This document shows, one piece after another, positions 29,183-36,841 of a stretch of 64,000 nucleotides of DNA; position 1 is the stretch's first letter; each line of letters starts with the position of its first letter. The notes under the pieces were generated by a model, which ran no database searches, had not been told where the DNA came from, and saw only the letters and a program-made list of their open reading frames with translations. The position numbers and the translations under genes are program-made. The DNA is from an uncultured Aliiroseovarius sp. (GTDB lineage: Bacteria > Pseudomonadota > Alphaproteobacteria > Rhodobacterales > Rhodobacteraceae). The stretch lies in contig NZ_CANLNB010000001.1 in the NCBI RefSeq assembly GCF_947492455.1, positions 648,900 through 712,899 of the forward strand, read 5' to 3'.

Positions 29183-29959
29183 CTACTTGTCCTTGGAGTC
29201 CAGCGGATCGGCGCACAGATATTGCTGCCCATCCGGTAGCCTGCACAGGTTTTCATAGAACTCGGGGTCAAGCGTGCCATAGCGGGGGATCAAATGCTCG
29301 GCATCCTGCCGATCCAAGTATCCGCTACAGGCTTCGATGTAATAGCGGTCCTTGCGCGCGTCCGATGCGTACCACTGATAAAACGCATAGGACACCGCCA
29401 GCCCTTCGTCCTGCGTGGTCTTCAGGGTGTCTTCGAAGGCAGCAGCAATATCCGTATGAGAGGCCCAGTTGGACAGCGCGCTCCACACGGCGTCTTGGCC
29501 CTGTTCCTTCATATGCCACGCGATCAGCAGGGACACGGCGCTGGCGTCCGCCTCAAGCGCGAAGGTCGCCCGCGCATATTCCTTCATGGACAGGTTGTTG
29601 GTCGGGCACATGGCATAGGTGAACTGCCAGAGGTGGCGCAGCTCGTGCAGAAGAATGCCGATCTTCAGATCACTCGGAACGGCTTCGCTTATCACGATCT
29701 TGTCCTGCTCGACGTCCAGATAGCCAAGGGCGTAGTTCATCTGGTCGGAAAAGCACAGCTCGGTCTCTTCGGATTGGATGATCTCATGCAGGAAGGGAAA
29801 ATCCTCTGCGATCGGACGCACATTATCCAGCAACTCGGACAACGCTTTCTGGTCGTCCGTCTGGGGCGCCGGATGGTGCAGGCCAATACAGGTTTCCCCG
29901 GCAGAGGCGGCTCCGGCCCCGAGAAGACCGGCCAAGATGACTGTGGTAAGACGCAGCAT
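29183..29959 (-). CDS. DUF6782-type putative secreted metallopeptidase
   Basis: 258 residues with a Sec signal peptide (MLRLTTVILAGLLGAGAASA). A zincin motif, HELRH (HExxH), lies in IGILLHELRHLWQFTYAM, followed by ATFALEADASAVSLLIAWHM, where a downstream Glu/Asp could be the third ligand. This matches the DUF6782 class of putative metallopeptidases of unknown substrate. Start: ATG at 29959, chosen because it begins the signal peptide; the frame remains open upstream. It may be the last gene of the minus-strand operon that starts at 33.8 kb. Confidence 0.7.
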   Translation of the reverse strand: MLRLTTVILAGLLGAGAASAGETCIGLHHPAPQTDDQKALSELLDNVRPIAEDFPFLHEIIQSEETELCFSDQMNYALGYLDVEQDKIVISEAVPSDLKIGILLHELRHLWQFTYAMCPTNNLSMKEYARATFALEADASAVSLLIAWHMKEQGQDAVWSALSNWASHTDIAAAFEDTLKTTQDEGLAVSYAFYQWYASDARKDRYYIEACSGYLDRQDAEHLIPRYGTLDPEFYENLCRLPDGQQYLCADPLDSKDK

Positions 29960-30012
29960 GGACGGAATGGTGTCCGCTATCCATGCAGTTGTCCAGTGTT
30001 GCACGGGTTGGC

Positions 30013-30600
30013 CTATCCCTCGCGCGTTTCGTTCAGTTCCATATGTCCGCCTGACTTGCTGAAGACGCGGCGGAGCATTGGTTCGAAGAACTCCAAAGGC
30101 TTCGTAGGATAATCCGGGTCGAACGAGTTCTGGTCGTACTCGTGGCAGAACTTCACACAGGCGTCATAATGCGGGCTGTCTTTGTATTTCTCGCGGGCGT
30201 GGCGGTCTCCGCCAAGGTGGTGGTTGTAGTAGTAGCCTTGGAAAACGCAGTGGTGTTTCAGGATCCAATGGGTGCGCTCGCTCACATAGGGTTTCACGAT
30301 GGCGGCGGCCAGTTCGCCGTGGTTGAAGGGCGACAGCGTGTCGCCCAGATCGTGCAGAAGGGCGGCGATGACAAGGTCTTCGGGTTCGCCCGCTTCATGG
30401 GCGCGGGTCGCAGACTGCAACGAGTGCTGGTAGCGGTTGATCGGATAAGGGGTGTCTTCCTCGTCCAGTTCTTTCAAAGCGACGAGAAGCCGGTCGGCGA
30501 CGGCGTTCGCATAGGCCTCGTCATATTCCATGACGGCAAGGAAATCTTCCTTGGTGGCGTTTTCGAAACTAGTCCATTTCGGCTTTGGTTTGTCCAGCAT
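30013..30600 (-). CDS. HD-domain protein, PhnZ/MIOX-like (possible mixed-valent di-iron oxygenase)
   Basis: 195 residues. Candidate metal ligands in HD-domain order: His59 (RYQHSLQSA), His83-Asp84 (LLHDLGD), His94 (FNHGEL), His116/117 (WILKHH) and Asp156 (HEYDQNSFDPDY). The order and the preceding pattern QHSLQSATRAHEAGEPEDLVIAA resemble the PhnZ and myo-inositol oxygenase branch of HD proteins, which use two irons to oxidise C-H bonds, rather than nucleotide hydrolases. This functional reading is an inference. Start: ATG at 30600 after GGGAGG; an in-frame ATG at 30630 was rejected. It lies 68 bases downstream of the saccharopine dehydrogenase-like gene on the same strand. Confidence 0.7.
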   Translation of the reverse strand: MLDKPKPKWTSFENATKEDFLAVMEYDEAYANAVADRLLVALKELDEEDTPYPINRYQHSLQSATRAHEAGEPEDLVIAALLHDLGDTLSPFNHGELAAAIVKPYVSERTHWILKHHCVFQGYYYNHHLGGDRHAREKYKDSPHYDACVKFCHEYDQNSFDPDYPTKPLEFFEPMLRRVFSKSGGHMELNETREG

Positions 30601-30668
30601 GGCGGCCTCCCTTTTGGGGAAGCCTAGCACGGCTTAACCGCCATGCTGGTCATTTTGCGACGTCGCGA

Positions 30669-31811
30669 TCAGGCGGTGTGATCCACTACCGCCACATGCT
30701 GCGCCAGTTCGTTTACGTGGCCCATCCATGTCTCGATCAGTTCTGGATCGGCGGTGGCGGCGGTGACGCCGGCGGGAGCTTTGCCGTCAAGGATCATGTC
30801 GATGGCCAGTGACACAGGGGTCGAGACCAGACGTGCCATGGCGGTGCCACGGTCATCGCCCCACGCGTCCATCACATAGGTTTTGTGATAGGCCTCGGCC
30901 CCGTCTTTTTCAGCCTTCAGCGCGACGCACATGATAACGCGGTCGGGTTCGCCGTCGTCATACGAGTTTTCATCCCAGAATTGGTCAGACATCTCTTTCA
31001 GGCGGGCGTCGCCTGCTGCACCTTCCAGCGTTTCAACTTCGGCAAACACATTTTTCCACGCGTCGGCCCAACCGTTCAGGCGCAGGGTGCCGCGTACGAA
31101 CAGGTCGACGTCCCAAGCAGGGTCGAACTTGTAGTCTTCCATGAAGGGGAGCGAGTCGCGGTTTGGATAGACCTCGAAGCTTTCGGTCTGCTGCAGAGGC
31201 GCGTCATAGCTGCTGATCGCATCCCACGGGCGGGCCACGTCGAAGGGCGCACCGTCTTTGATGGATTTCGAGGGCGAGCGCAGGGCTTTCAGCACGCCCA
31301 GCGGCGACCAGCTGAACTTATATCGGAACGGGTTCGGGATCTTCGGTACACCGCCGCAGTAGCTGATGAAGCTCAGCTTATTGGCCGCGTCATAGGCGTC
31401 CGAGGCGCGGTAATCTGCGACCAGCCAGTGGGCCATCAGGTGGTCGATGCCCGGGTCCAAACCGATTTCGTTCACGCAGGACAGACCGGCCTCTTTGAAG
31501 GCGGCGTCCAGCGCTTTCATCTCGGGCGCGATATAGCTGGACGACACGAAATGCGCTTTGTTTTCAAGGCAGAGCTTTGCGACGGGGACGTGCAGATCAC
31601 CGGGAAGCATCGACACGGCGATGTCACCGGGCTTTAGCGCCTCGGCCAGAGCGTCCAACGAAAACGCACGGATGTCGTCGGTCAGATCGCCCACGGCTTC
31701 CTGTGCTTTCTCGACGGTCCGGTTCCAGACGGTCACCTCGCGCCCGTTCTCGATCAGGCGACGCAGGCCGGGGATGGCCGACAGGCCGGTGCCACACCAG
31801 TGGATTGTCAT
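30669..31811 (-). CDS. Saccharopine dehydrogenase-like protein (glutamate-forming / reductase type)
   Basis: 380 residues. N-terminal Rossmann start MTIHWCGTGLSAIPGLRRLIENGREVTVWNR, then MLPGDLHVPVAKLCLE, SSSYIAPEMKALDAAF, and EIGLDPGIDHLMAHWL, the C-terminal-domain motif of LYS9-type saccharopine dehydrogenases. With the LYS1-type gene upstream it would complete the saccharopine route of lysine breakdown: lysine plus 2-oxoglutarate to saccharopine, then to glutamate and aminoadipate semialdehyde. Start: ATG at 31811 with AAAGGAG; the frame is open for a further 64 codons upstream, which overlap the transporter gene and are not supported. Confidence 0.85.
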   Translation of the reverse strand: MTIHWCGTGLSAIPGLRRLIENGREVTVWNRTVEKAQEAVGDLTDDIRAFSLDALAEALKPGDIAVSMLPGDLHVPVAKLCLENKAHFVSSSYIAPEMKALDAAFKEAGLSCVNEIGLDPGIDHLMAHWLVADYRASDAYDAANKLSFISYCGGVPKIPNPFRYKFSWSPLGVLKALRSPSKSIKDGAPFDVARPWDAISSYDAPLQQTESFEVYPNRDSLPFMEDYKFDPAWDVDLFVRGTLRLNGWADAWKNVFAEVETLEGAAGDARLKEMSDQFWDENSYDDGEPDRVIMCVALKAEKDGAEAYHKTYVMDAWGDDRGTAMARLVSTPVSLAIDMILDGKAPAGVTAATADPELIETWMGHVNELAQHVAVVDHTA

Positions 31812-31825
31812 AACAGGGCTCCTTT

Positions 31826-32074
31826 TCAGCCGAATTTCAGTTTCGCGATGATGATCGAGCCGACCAGAGCAATCGCGATTGCGTTGGCGACAACCATGGG
31901 CCACGCGGCCAGCATGACGCCGTAGATAAGCCAGAGCGTGACCGACAGAAGCACCAGCAGGTTGGTCGACAGCGACAAGTCCTTGGTCTGCCGCGTGCGC
32001 CATGTGCGCAGGGTTTGCGGCAGCCAGCAGATTGTGCTGACAATGCCTGCAAGGGTGCCGATCAGCGTCTCCAT
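31826..32074 (-). CDS. SemiSWEET / PQ-loop small transporter
   Basis: 82 residues with three predicted helices and a PQ-loop motif in the first (ICWLPQTLRTWRTRQTKDLS). The three-helix form is the bacterial SemiSWEET half-transporter that dimerises; characterised members move sugars, but PQ-loop relatives transport cationic amino acids such as lysine. Its position between two saccharopine dehydrogenases makes lysine or a pathway intermediate a reasonable guess. It starts inside the stop of the upstream gene (TGATG). Confidence 0.85.
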   Translation of the reverse strand: METLIGTLAGIVSTICWLPQTLRTWRTRQTKDLSLSTNLLVLLSVTLWLIYGVMLAAWPMVVANAIAIALVGSIIIAKLKFG

Positions 32075-33129
32075 CAGATGTCTTCCATGTGGGTGCGGAA
32101 GGTCTGTTCCGCGCGGCCCCAGACGCCTGATGTCAGGTCGGTCAAGGTTTCGAGCGAGGCCAGAAGCTGCCCCGCATAGTCGATCGAGCTTTCCAACGGC
32201 AGCATCGAGGGCAGGTTGTCGATCGCCATCACGTCCAACACGGGCTCATCCGCCACGCGCAGGGCGGGCGCGTCCCAGCTGGTTGCTTTGTTATAGACCG
32301 GCACAGGGTTGTAATCGCTATCCGGATCGCAGGCCACGTCACCAATGGCGGTCAATTTGCGGTCGGCGTTCAGCGCATCCTTGGGGACGAACACCGGAGT
32401 CTGCGGGCCTGCAAGGATGCAGTTGATGAACAGGTCGTGGTCCAGAATTTCCGGGAACGGGCCACCATGTGCGGTTTCGGCCATGTCCCATTTGGTGACG
32501 GTGACGCCCATCGCCTCCATCAGGTCAGAGGCGCCGGTGCCGACGCGACCCAGCGCACCGATGACGATGGCGTTCGGGCGAGCGGCGCCGGTGGCGTCCA
32601 GTTCGGCGCGCAGCTCGTCCATCATGGCGTCTTTGTTCTTGTAGGCGCCGACAGGACCGCAGAGCTTGCCGTGCTGTTGCGCCGCCCACGCTTTCAGCGT
32701 GACAGCCGCACCGGCGAACCCGGCCCAGTACCCAAAAGCGGCCACGCGGCGGCCCGTTTCATCCACCAGATATTCAAGGTCATAGAGCGTCCCGCCGCCC
32801 GCCTTGAAGCGCTCCAACAGCGCCCGGCCCGAGTGCTGGCCTTTGAAGGCGTGGCCGAACATGATGTGGCGGTGGGGCAGGGAGGTGCCGTCCTCGGGCA
32901 GTTCCTTCAGGCCGAAGATGATCGCGTCCAGCGGCGCGTCGGGCCAGCTGTTTTCCGCCGCGATTTCGCAGCCCGCTTCTTTGTAGCCGTCAATGCCGAT
33001 GGCGCGGACCGAGCTTTCTTCGACCGTCACGCGGATGCCTGCCTTGATCAGCGCGGCAGCGCCTTCGGGTGTCAGCCCAACCCGGTCTTCGTTTTCACGT
33101 TGCTCTGCACGGACCCATAGATGTGTCAT
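32074..33129 (-). CDS. Saccharopine dehydrogenase (LYS1-like, lysine-linked)
   Basis: 351 residues. Alanine dehydrogenase/PNT-like N-terminal domain (MTHLWVRAEQRENEDRVGLTPEGAAALIKAGIRVTVEES), FGLKELPEDG, HIMFGHAFKGQ, and a nucleotide-binding stretch IVIGALGRVGTGASDLMEAMG; CDPDSDYNPVPVYNKATSW is characteristic of LYS1-type enzymes. In this operon it probably acts as the lysine-2-oxoglutarate reductase half of lysine catabolism; biosynthesis of lysine is by the dap route (dapB is present). Start: ATG at 33129 with AAGGAG. Confidence 0.88.
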   Translation of the reverse strand: MTHLWVRAEQRENEDRVGLTPEGAAALIKAGIRVTVEESSVRAIGIDGYKEAGCEIAAENSWPDAPLDAIIFGLKELPEDGTSLPHRHIMFGHAFKGQHSGRALLERFKAGGGTLYDLEYLVDETGRRVAAFGYWAGFAGAAVTLKAWAAQQHGKLCGPVGAYKNKDAMMDELRAELDATGAARPNAIVIGALGRVGTGASDLMEAMGVTVTKWDMAETAHGGPFPEILDHDLFINCILAGPQTPVFVPKDALNADRKLTAIGDVACDPDSDYNPVPVYNKATSWDAPALRVADEPVLDVMAIDNLPSMLPLESSIDYAGQLLASLETLTDLTSGVWGRAEQTFRTHMEDI

Positions 33130-33155
33130 GAGGTGAACTCCTTCGAAATGCGCCC

Positions 33156-33806
33156 TTAGAAATGGGTCTGCGCGTGGTGGCGGTCTTTGTGTTCCAGATG
33201 TGGAACCGCGTTGAACTGGGTCAGCGTCAGCCCAGCGGGCATAAGACGCATCCGGTGGATCGAGCTGTTCATGATCGGCAGGATCGCACGGGTGAACGGG
33301 CCAAGATCAAGCCCCATCACCACCCGCGTCGCCATGCCGATAAACCCGCCGGAGGTAAAGATAATCGCGTCCTCGCCACTTTCGGCAATCTCGTGAATCA
33401 CCTCGGAGACGCGGGTTTGGAAATCGTGGAATGTCTCGGGAGCGCCTTCAATCTTGCCTTCCTGCCAGGCGGCGAAGGTCAGCGGCAGGTGGTCGATGAA
33501 ATCACCGTGCCCGGTGGGGTGCGGGATGCCGAACTGGGCGTGCATCCGCTCGGACAGATCGAAATAGCGGACCTCGTCCAACCGTGCGTCGGCGGTGAAA
33601 TCCTCGGCACCCCATTCCTGCGCGGTTTGCTGGTGGCGCGTCAGCGTGCCCGTGTAAACGCGGGCATATCGTTGCCCCGTGTCGCGCATATGTTCGCCAA
33701 GCCACCGCGCCTGCTGACGGCCCAGTTCAGACAGCCGGTCATAGCCCGCTTCATCGGTGGCGGTGTTGTTCGCTTGTCCGTGCCGGATCAGGGTGATGGT
33801 GGTCAT
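33156..33806 (-). CDS. Histidine phosphatase family protein (phosphoglycerate mutase-like)
   Basis: 216 residues. The catalytic RHG motif is at the N terminus (TITLIRHGQANNTATDE), the second His lies in the late block FTSGGFIGMATRVVMG region, and DLGPFTRAILPIMNSSIHRM is typical of the broad-specificity branch. The substrate is not readable. Start: ATG at 33806 after AAAGGAG, chosen over 33827. It is the first gene of the minus-strand cluster, 26 bases before the LYS1-like gene. Confidence 0.82.
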   Translation of the reverse strand: MTTITLIRHGQANNTATDEAGYDRLSELGRQQARWLGEHMRDTGQRYARVYTGTLTRHQQTAQEWGAEDFTADARLDEVRYFDLSERMHAQFGIPHPTGHGDFIDHLPLTFAAWQEGKIEGAPETFHDFQTRVSEVIHEIAESGEDAIIFTSGGFIGMATRVVMGLDLGPFTRAILPIMNSSIHRMRLMPAGLTLTQFNAVPHLEHKDRHHAQTHF

Positions 33807-33899
33807 TGGCGACTCCTTTCCGCCCATTGCTAGAAGATTGGATCCAATTCGAAAAGGGGGGCTGGCGCAAAAACGATGCCTTGCGTCGGGAATGGCGAA

Positions 33900-33928
33900 C
33901 TGACGTCGCGCATTGCATGGTTTATACT
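33900..33928 (+). promoter_or_regulatory. Candidate sigma-70-type promoter of the formate dehydrogenase gene
   Basis: CTGACG (33900-33905), a 17-base spacer, then TATACT (33923-33928), 24 bases before the start codon. Four of six bases match the consensus -35 and five of six the -10. Confidence 0.4.
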
Positions 33929-33952
33929 GGCGTTTGAACGACGGAGGAACGG

Positions 33953-36703
33953 ATGACCGACGGTATCAAATTTACCCTTGATGGGCGCGAAGTTGTGGCC
34001 CGCGAAGGCGAAAGCATCTGGGATGTGGCCAAGCGTGAAGGCACGCTAATTCCGCATCTGTGCCACAAGGATGTGCCCAACCTGCGCGCCGATGGCAACT
34101 GCCGCGCTTGCGTGGTCGAGATCGAGGGCGAGCGTACGCTTGCCGCGTCCTGCATCCGTCAACCGGCTGAGGGCATGGTGGTCACCACCGACAATGCCCG
34201 CGCCAAATCTGCCCGCAAGATGGTGATCGAGCTTCTGGTCGCTGACCAGCCGGAAGAACGCCACGACGCTGCCGCGCATTTCTGGGATATGGCCGACCTG
34301 AACGGTGTCGAGCAAAGCCGCTTCCCGAAGATGGATGAAGGCCGCGTGCCACTGCTGGATGACAGCCACGTCGCGATGAGCGTCAATCTGGACGCCTGTA
34401 TTTCCTGTAACCTTTGCGTGCGGGCCTGCCGTGAAGTGCAGGTGAATGACGTGATCGGCATGGCCGGTCGCGGCCACGATGCCTTCCCGACCTTCGACAT
34501 CGATGACCCGATGGGGGCCTCGACCTGTGTGGCCTGTGGGGAATGCGTTCAGGCTTGCCCGACGGGTGCTTTGATGCCCGCCAAGGTGCAGGACACCGCG
34601 GATTTCGACAAGGAAGTCGAAAGCATCTGCCCGTTCTGCGGCGTTGGCTGTCAGGTCAGCCTGAAGGTCAAAGGCGACAAGGTTGTCTATGCCGAAGGCA
34701 TCAACGGCCCCGCGAACGAAGGCCGTCTGTGCGTGAAGGGTCGCTTTGGCTTTGACTACATCAACCACCCACATCGCCTGACCAAGCCGCTGATCCGTAA
34801 GGAAGGCGCCGAGAAGGGCATGAACGTGGACCCGGCCAACCCGCTGACCCACTTCCGCGAAGCCACCTGGGACGAAGCGCTGGACGTGGCTGCCAAAGGC
34901 CTGATGAAGCTGCGCGACGAACACGGTGGCGAGGCTGTGGCCGGTTTCGGCTCGGCCAAGTGCACCAACGAAGAAGCCTATCTGTTCCAAAAGTTCATCC
35001 GTCAGGGCTTTACCCACAACAACGTCGACCACTGCACCCGTCTGTGCCACGCCTCGTCGGTGTCGGCGCTGCTGGAGAACGTCGGTTCAGGCGCTGTGAC
35101 CGCGACGTTCAATGAAATTGAGAACGCGGATGTGGCGATCGTCATCGGCTCGAACCCGATTGAAAACCATCCGGTTGCCGCGACCTATTTCAAGCAGTTC
35201 ACCCAGCGTGGTGGCAAGCTGATCGTGATGGATCCGCGCGGCGTGGGTATGGGCCGTTTCGCAACGCACCGCTTGCAGTTCAAGCCCGGCGCGGACGTGT
35301 CGATGCTGAATGCGATCATGCATGTGATTGCCGAGGAAGGCCTGCAAGACGACGCTTATATCGCTGAGCACACCGAGAACTGGGAGGCGATGCGCGAGCA
35401 TCTGAAAGCCTTCTCGCCGGAAGAGATGGCGCCGATCTGCGGCATCGACGCGGATGAGCTTCGCGCCGCCGCCCGCACCTTTGCGAACGGCAAGAACGGC
35501 ATGATCTTCTGGGGCATGGGCGTCAGCCAACACGTCCACGGCACCGACAACTCGCGCTGCCTGATCGCGCTGGCGCTGATGACCGGCAATGTGGGCCGCC
35601 CCGGCACGGGTCTGCACCCGCTGCGGGGCCAAAACAATGTGCAGGGCGCGTCGGACGCTGGCCTGATCCCGATGTTCTATCCGGACTATAAATCGGTGAA
35701 GGACGAGGGCGTTCAGGCGCTGTATCGCGACGTTTGGGGCGTGGACGAGCTGAACCCGAACCCCGGCCTGACCGTGGTTGAAATCATGGATGCGGTTTAC
35801 GATCGCAAGATCAAAGGCATGTATATTTTGGGCGAAAACCCGGCCATGTCCGACCCGGATGTGAACCACGTGCGTGAAGCGCTGCGCCGGATGGAGTTCC
35901 TTGTCAGCCAAGACATCTTCCTGACGGAAACCGCGGGCTACGCCGACGTTGTGTTCCCGGCGGCGGCACTGGCCGAGAAGACCGGTACAACCTCGAACAC
36001 CAACCGTCAGGTGCAGATGTGCCGCCCGGCCGTCCCCGCGCCCGGAGAGGCGATGGAAGACTGGCAGATCACGACCGAGCTGGCGAAACGGATGGGCATG
36101 GGCTGGACCTATGATCACCCCAGCCAGATCTATGCCGAGATGGAACTCGTGATGCCGTCGCTGGCCAACATCAGCTGGGACCGTCTGGAAAACCAGAACG
36201 CCGTGACTTATCCGTCGCTGTCGCCCGAAGATCCGGGTCAAGCCGTTGTGTTTGGGGACAAATTCCCGCGTGAAAACGGGCGCGCGCGTTTTGCCCCGGC
36301 CTCGATCATTCCGCCGGCCGAGACCCCGGATGACGAGTTCCCGATGGTGCTGACCACCGGCCGCCAGCTTGAACACTGGCACACCGGATCAATGACCCGC
36401 CGGTCCACGGTGCTGGACGCGATCGAGCCCGAGGCGAACTGTTCGATGAACCCGAAAACCCTGCGCGAGATGGGCGTAGAGCCCGGCGACATGGTTCGTC
36501 TGACCACCCGTCGCGGCACCATCGACGTGATGGCGCGTGCGGATTATGCGGTGGCCGAAAACATGGTGTTCCTGCCCTTCGCCTATGTGGAAGCCGCAGC
36601 GAACCTGCTGACCAACCCGGCGCTGGACCCCTATGGCAAAATCGCCGAGATGAAATTCTGCGCAGTGAAGGTCGAAGTCCCGGCCCAGATCGCGGCAGAG
36701 TGA
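33953..36703 (+). CDS. Formate dehydrogenase alpha subunit, molybdenum/iron-sulfur
   Basis: 916 residues, NAD-type FdsA-like architecture. Residues 1-80 form a 2Fe-2S ferredoxin-like domain (LCHKDVPNLRADGNCRACVVEIEG). Residues about 130-210 hold two 4Fe-4S motifs, CISCNLCVRAC and CVACGECVQACP. The molybdopterin domain then starts with CPFCGVGC and GRLCVKGR. The Mo ligand is Cys365 in CTRLCHASS, a cysteine codon (TGC), not selenocysteine. The C-terminal MoCo-binding domain has VLTTGRQLEHWHTGSMTRRS. It oxidises formate to CO2. The usual fdsB, fdsG and fdsC partners are not adjacent. Start: ATG at 33953 with GGAGG. Confidence 0.93.
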   Translation: MTDGIKFTLDGREVVAREGESIWDVAKREGTLIPHLCHKDVPNLRADGNCRACVVEIEGERTLAASCIRQPAEGMVVTTDNARAKSARKMVIELLVADQPEERHDAAAHFWDMADLNGVEQSRFPKMDEGRVPLLDDSHVAMSVNLDACISCNLCVRACREVQVNDVIGMAGRGHDAFPTFDIDDPMGASTCVACGECVQACPTGALMPAKVQDTADFDKEVESICPFCGVGCQVSLKVKGDKVVYAEGINGPANEGRLCVKGRFGFDYINHPHRLTKPLIRKEGAEKGMNVDPANPLTHFREATWDEALDVAAKGLMKLRDEHGGEAVAGFGSAKCTNEEAYLFQKFIRQGFTHNNVDHCTRLCHASSVSALLENVGSGAVTATFNEIENADVAIVIGSNPIENHPVAATYFKQFTQRGGKLIVMDPRGVGMGRFATHRLQFKPGADVSMLNAIMHVIAEEGLQDDAYIAEHTENWEAMREHLKAFSPEEMAPICGIDADELRAAARTFANGKNGMIFWGMGVSQHVHGTDNSRCLIALALMTGNVGRPGTGLHPLRGQNNVQGASDAGLIPMFYPDYKSVKDEGVQALYRDVWGVDELNPNPGLTVVEIMDAVYDRKIKGMYILGENPAMSDPDVNHVREALRRMEFLVSQDIFLTETAGYADVVFPAAALAEKTGTTSNTNRQVQMCRPAVPAPGEAMEDWQITTELAKRMGMGWTYDHPSQIYAEMELVMPSLANISWDRLENQNAVTYPSLSPEDPGQAVVFGDKFPRENGRARFAPASIIPPAETPDDEFPMVLTTGRQLEHWHTGSMTRRSTVLDAIEPEANCSMNPKTLREMGVEPGDMVRLTTRRGTIDVMARADYAVAENMVFLPFAYVEAAANLLTNPALDPYGKIAEMKFCAVKVEVPAQIAAE

Positions 36704-36724
36704 CCTTCTCTACAGATCATGTAC

Positions 36725-36756
36725 AAAGGGCGTCCCACCCGGCGCCCTTTTTCTTG
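36725..36756 (+). terminator. Terminator of the formate dehydrogenase gene
   Basis: AAAGGGCG (36725-36732) pairs with CGCCCTTT (36743-36750), followed by TTCTTGTCTT, about 20 bases past the stop. Confidence 0.8.
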
Positions 36757-36834
36757 TCTTAAATATCCTGGGGTAGCGTCAAATCGCAGATTTGGCGCAA
36801 GGGGCAACGCCCCTCAGGCTCACGAAGTGAGCCA
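36749..36834. repeat. Intergenic element: conserved core plus three stem-loops
   Basis: TTTTCTTGTC-TT-AAATATCCT (36749-36769) is followed by three hairpins: GCGTCAAATC/GATTTGGCGC, GGGGC/GCCCC and GGCTCAC/GTGAGCC. The core recurs at 15404-15424. It lies between the convergent fdh and glpD genes and codes for nothing visible. It is probably a member of a dispersed Rhodobacteraceae intergenic repeat family. Confidence 0.5.
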
Positions 36835-36841
36835 CCAAAGC

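Noticed and set aside
36777..36834. CRISPR array from the three successive stem-loops
   Set aside because: The three hairpins have different sequences and no equal spacers.
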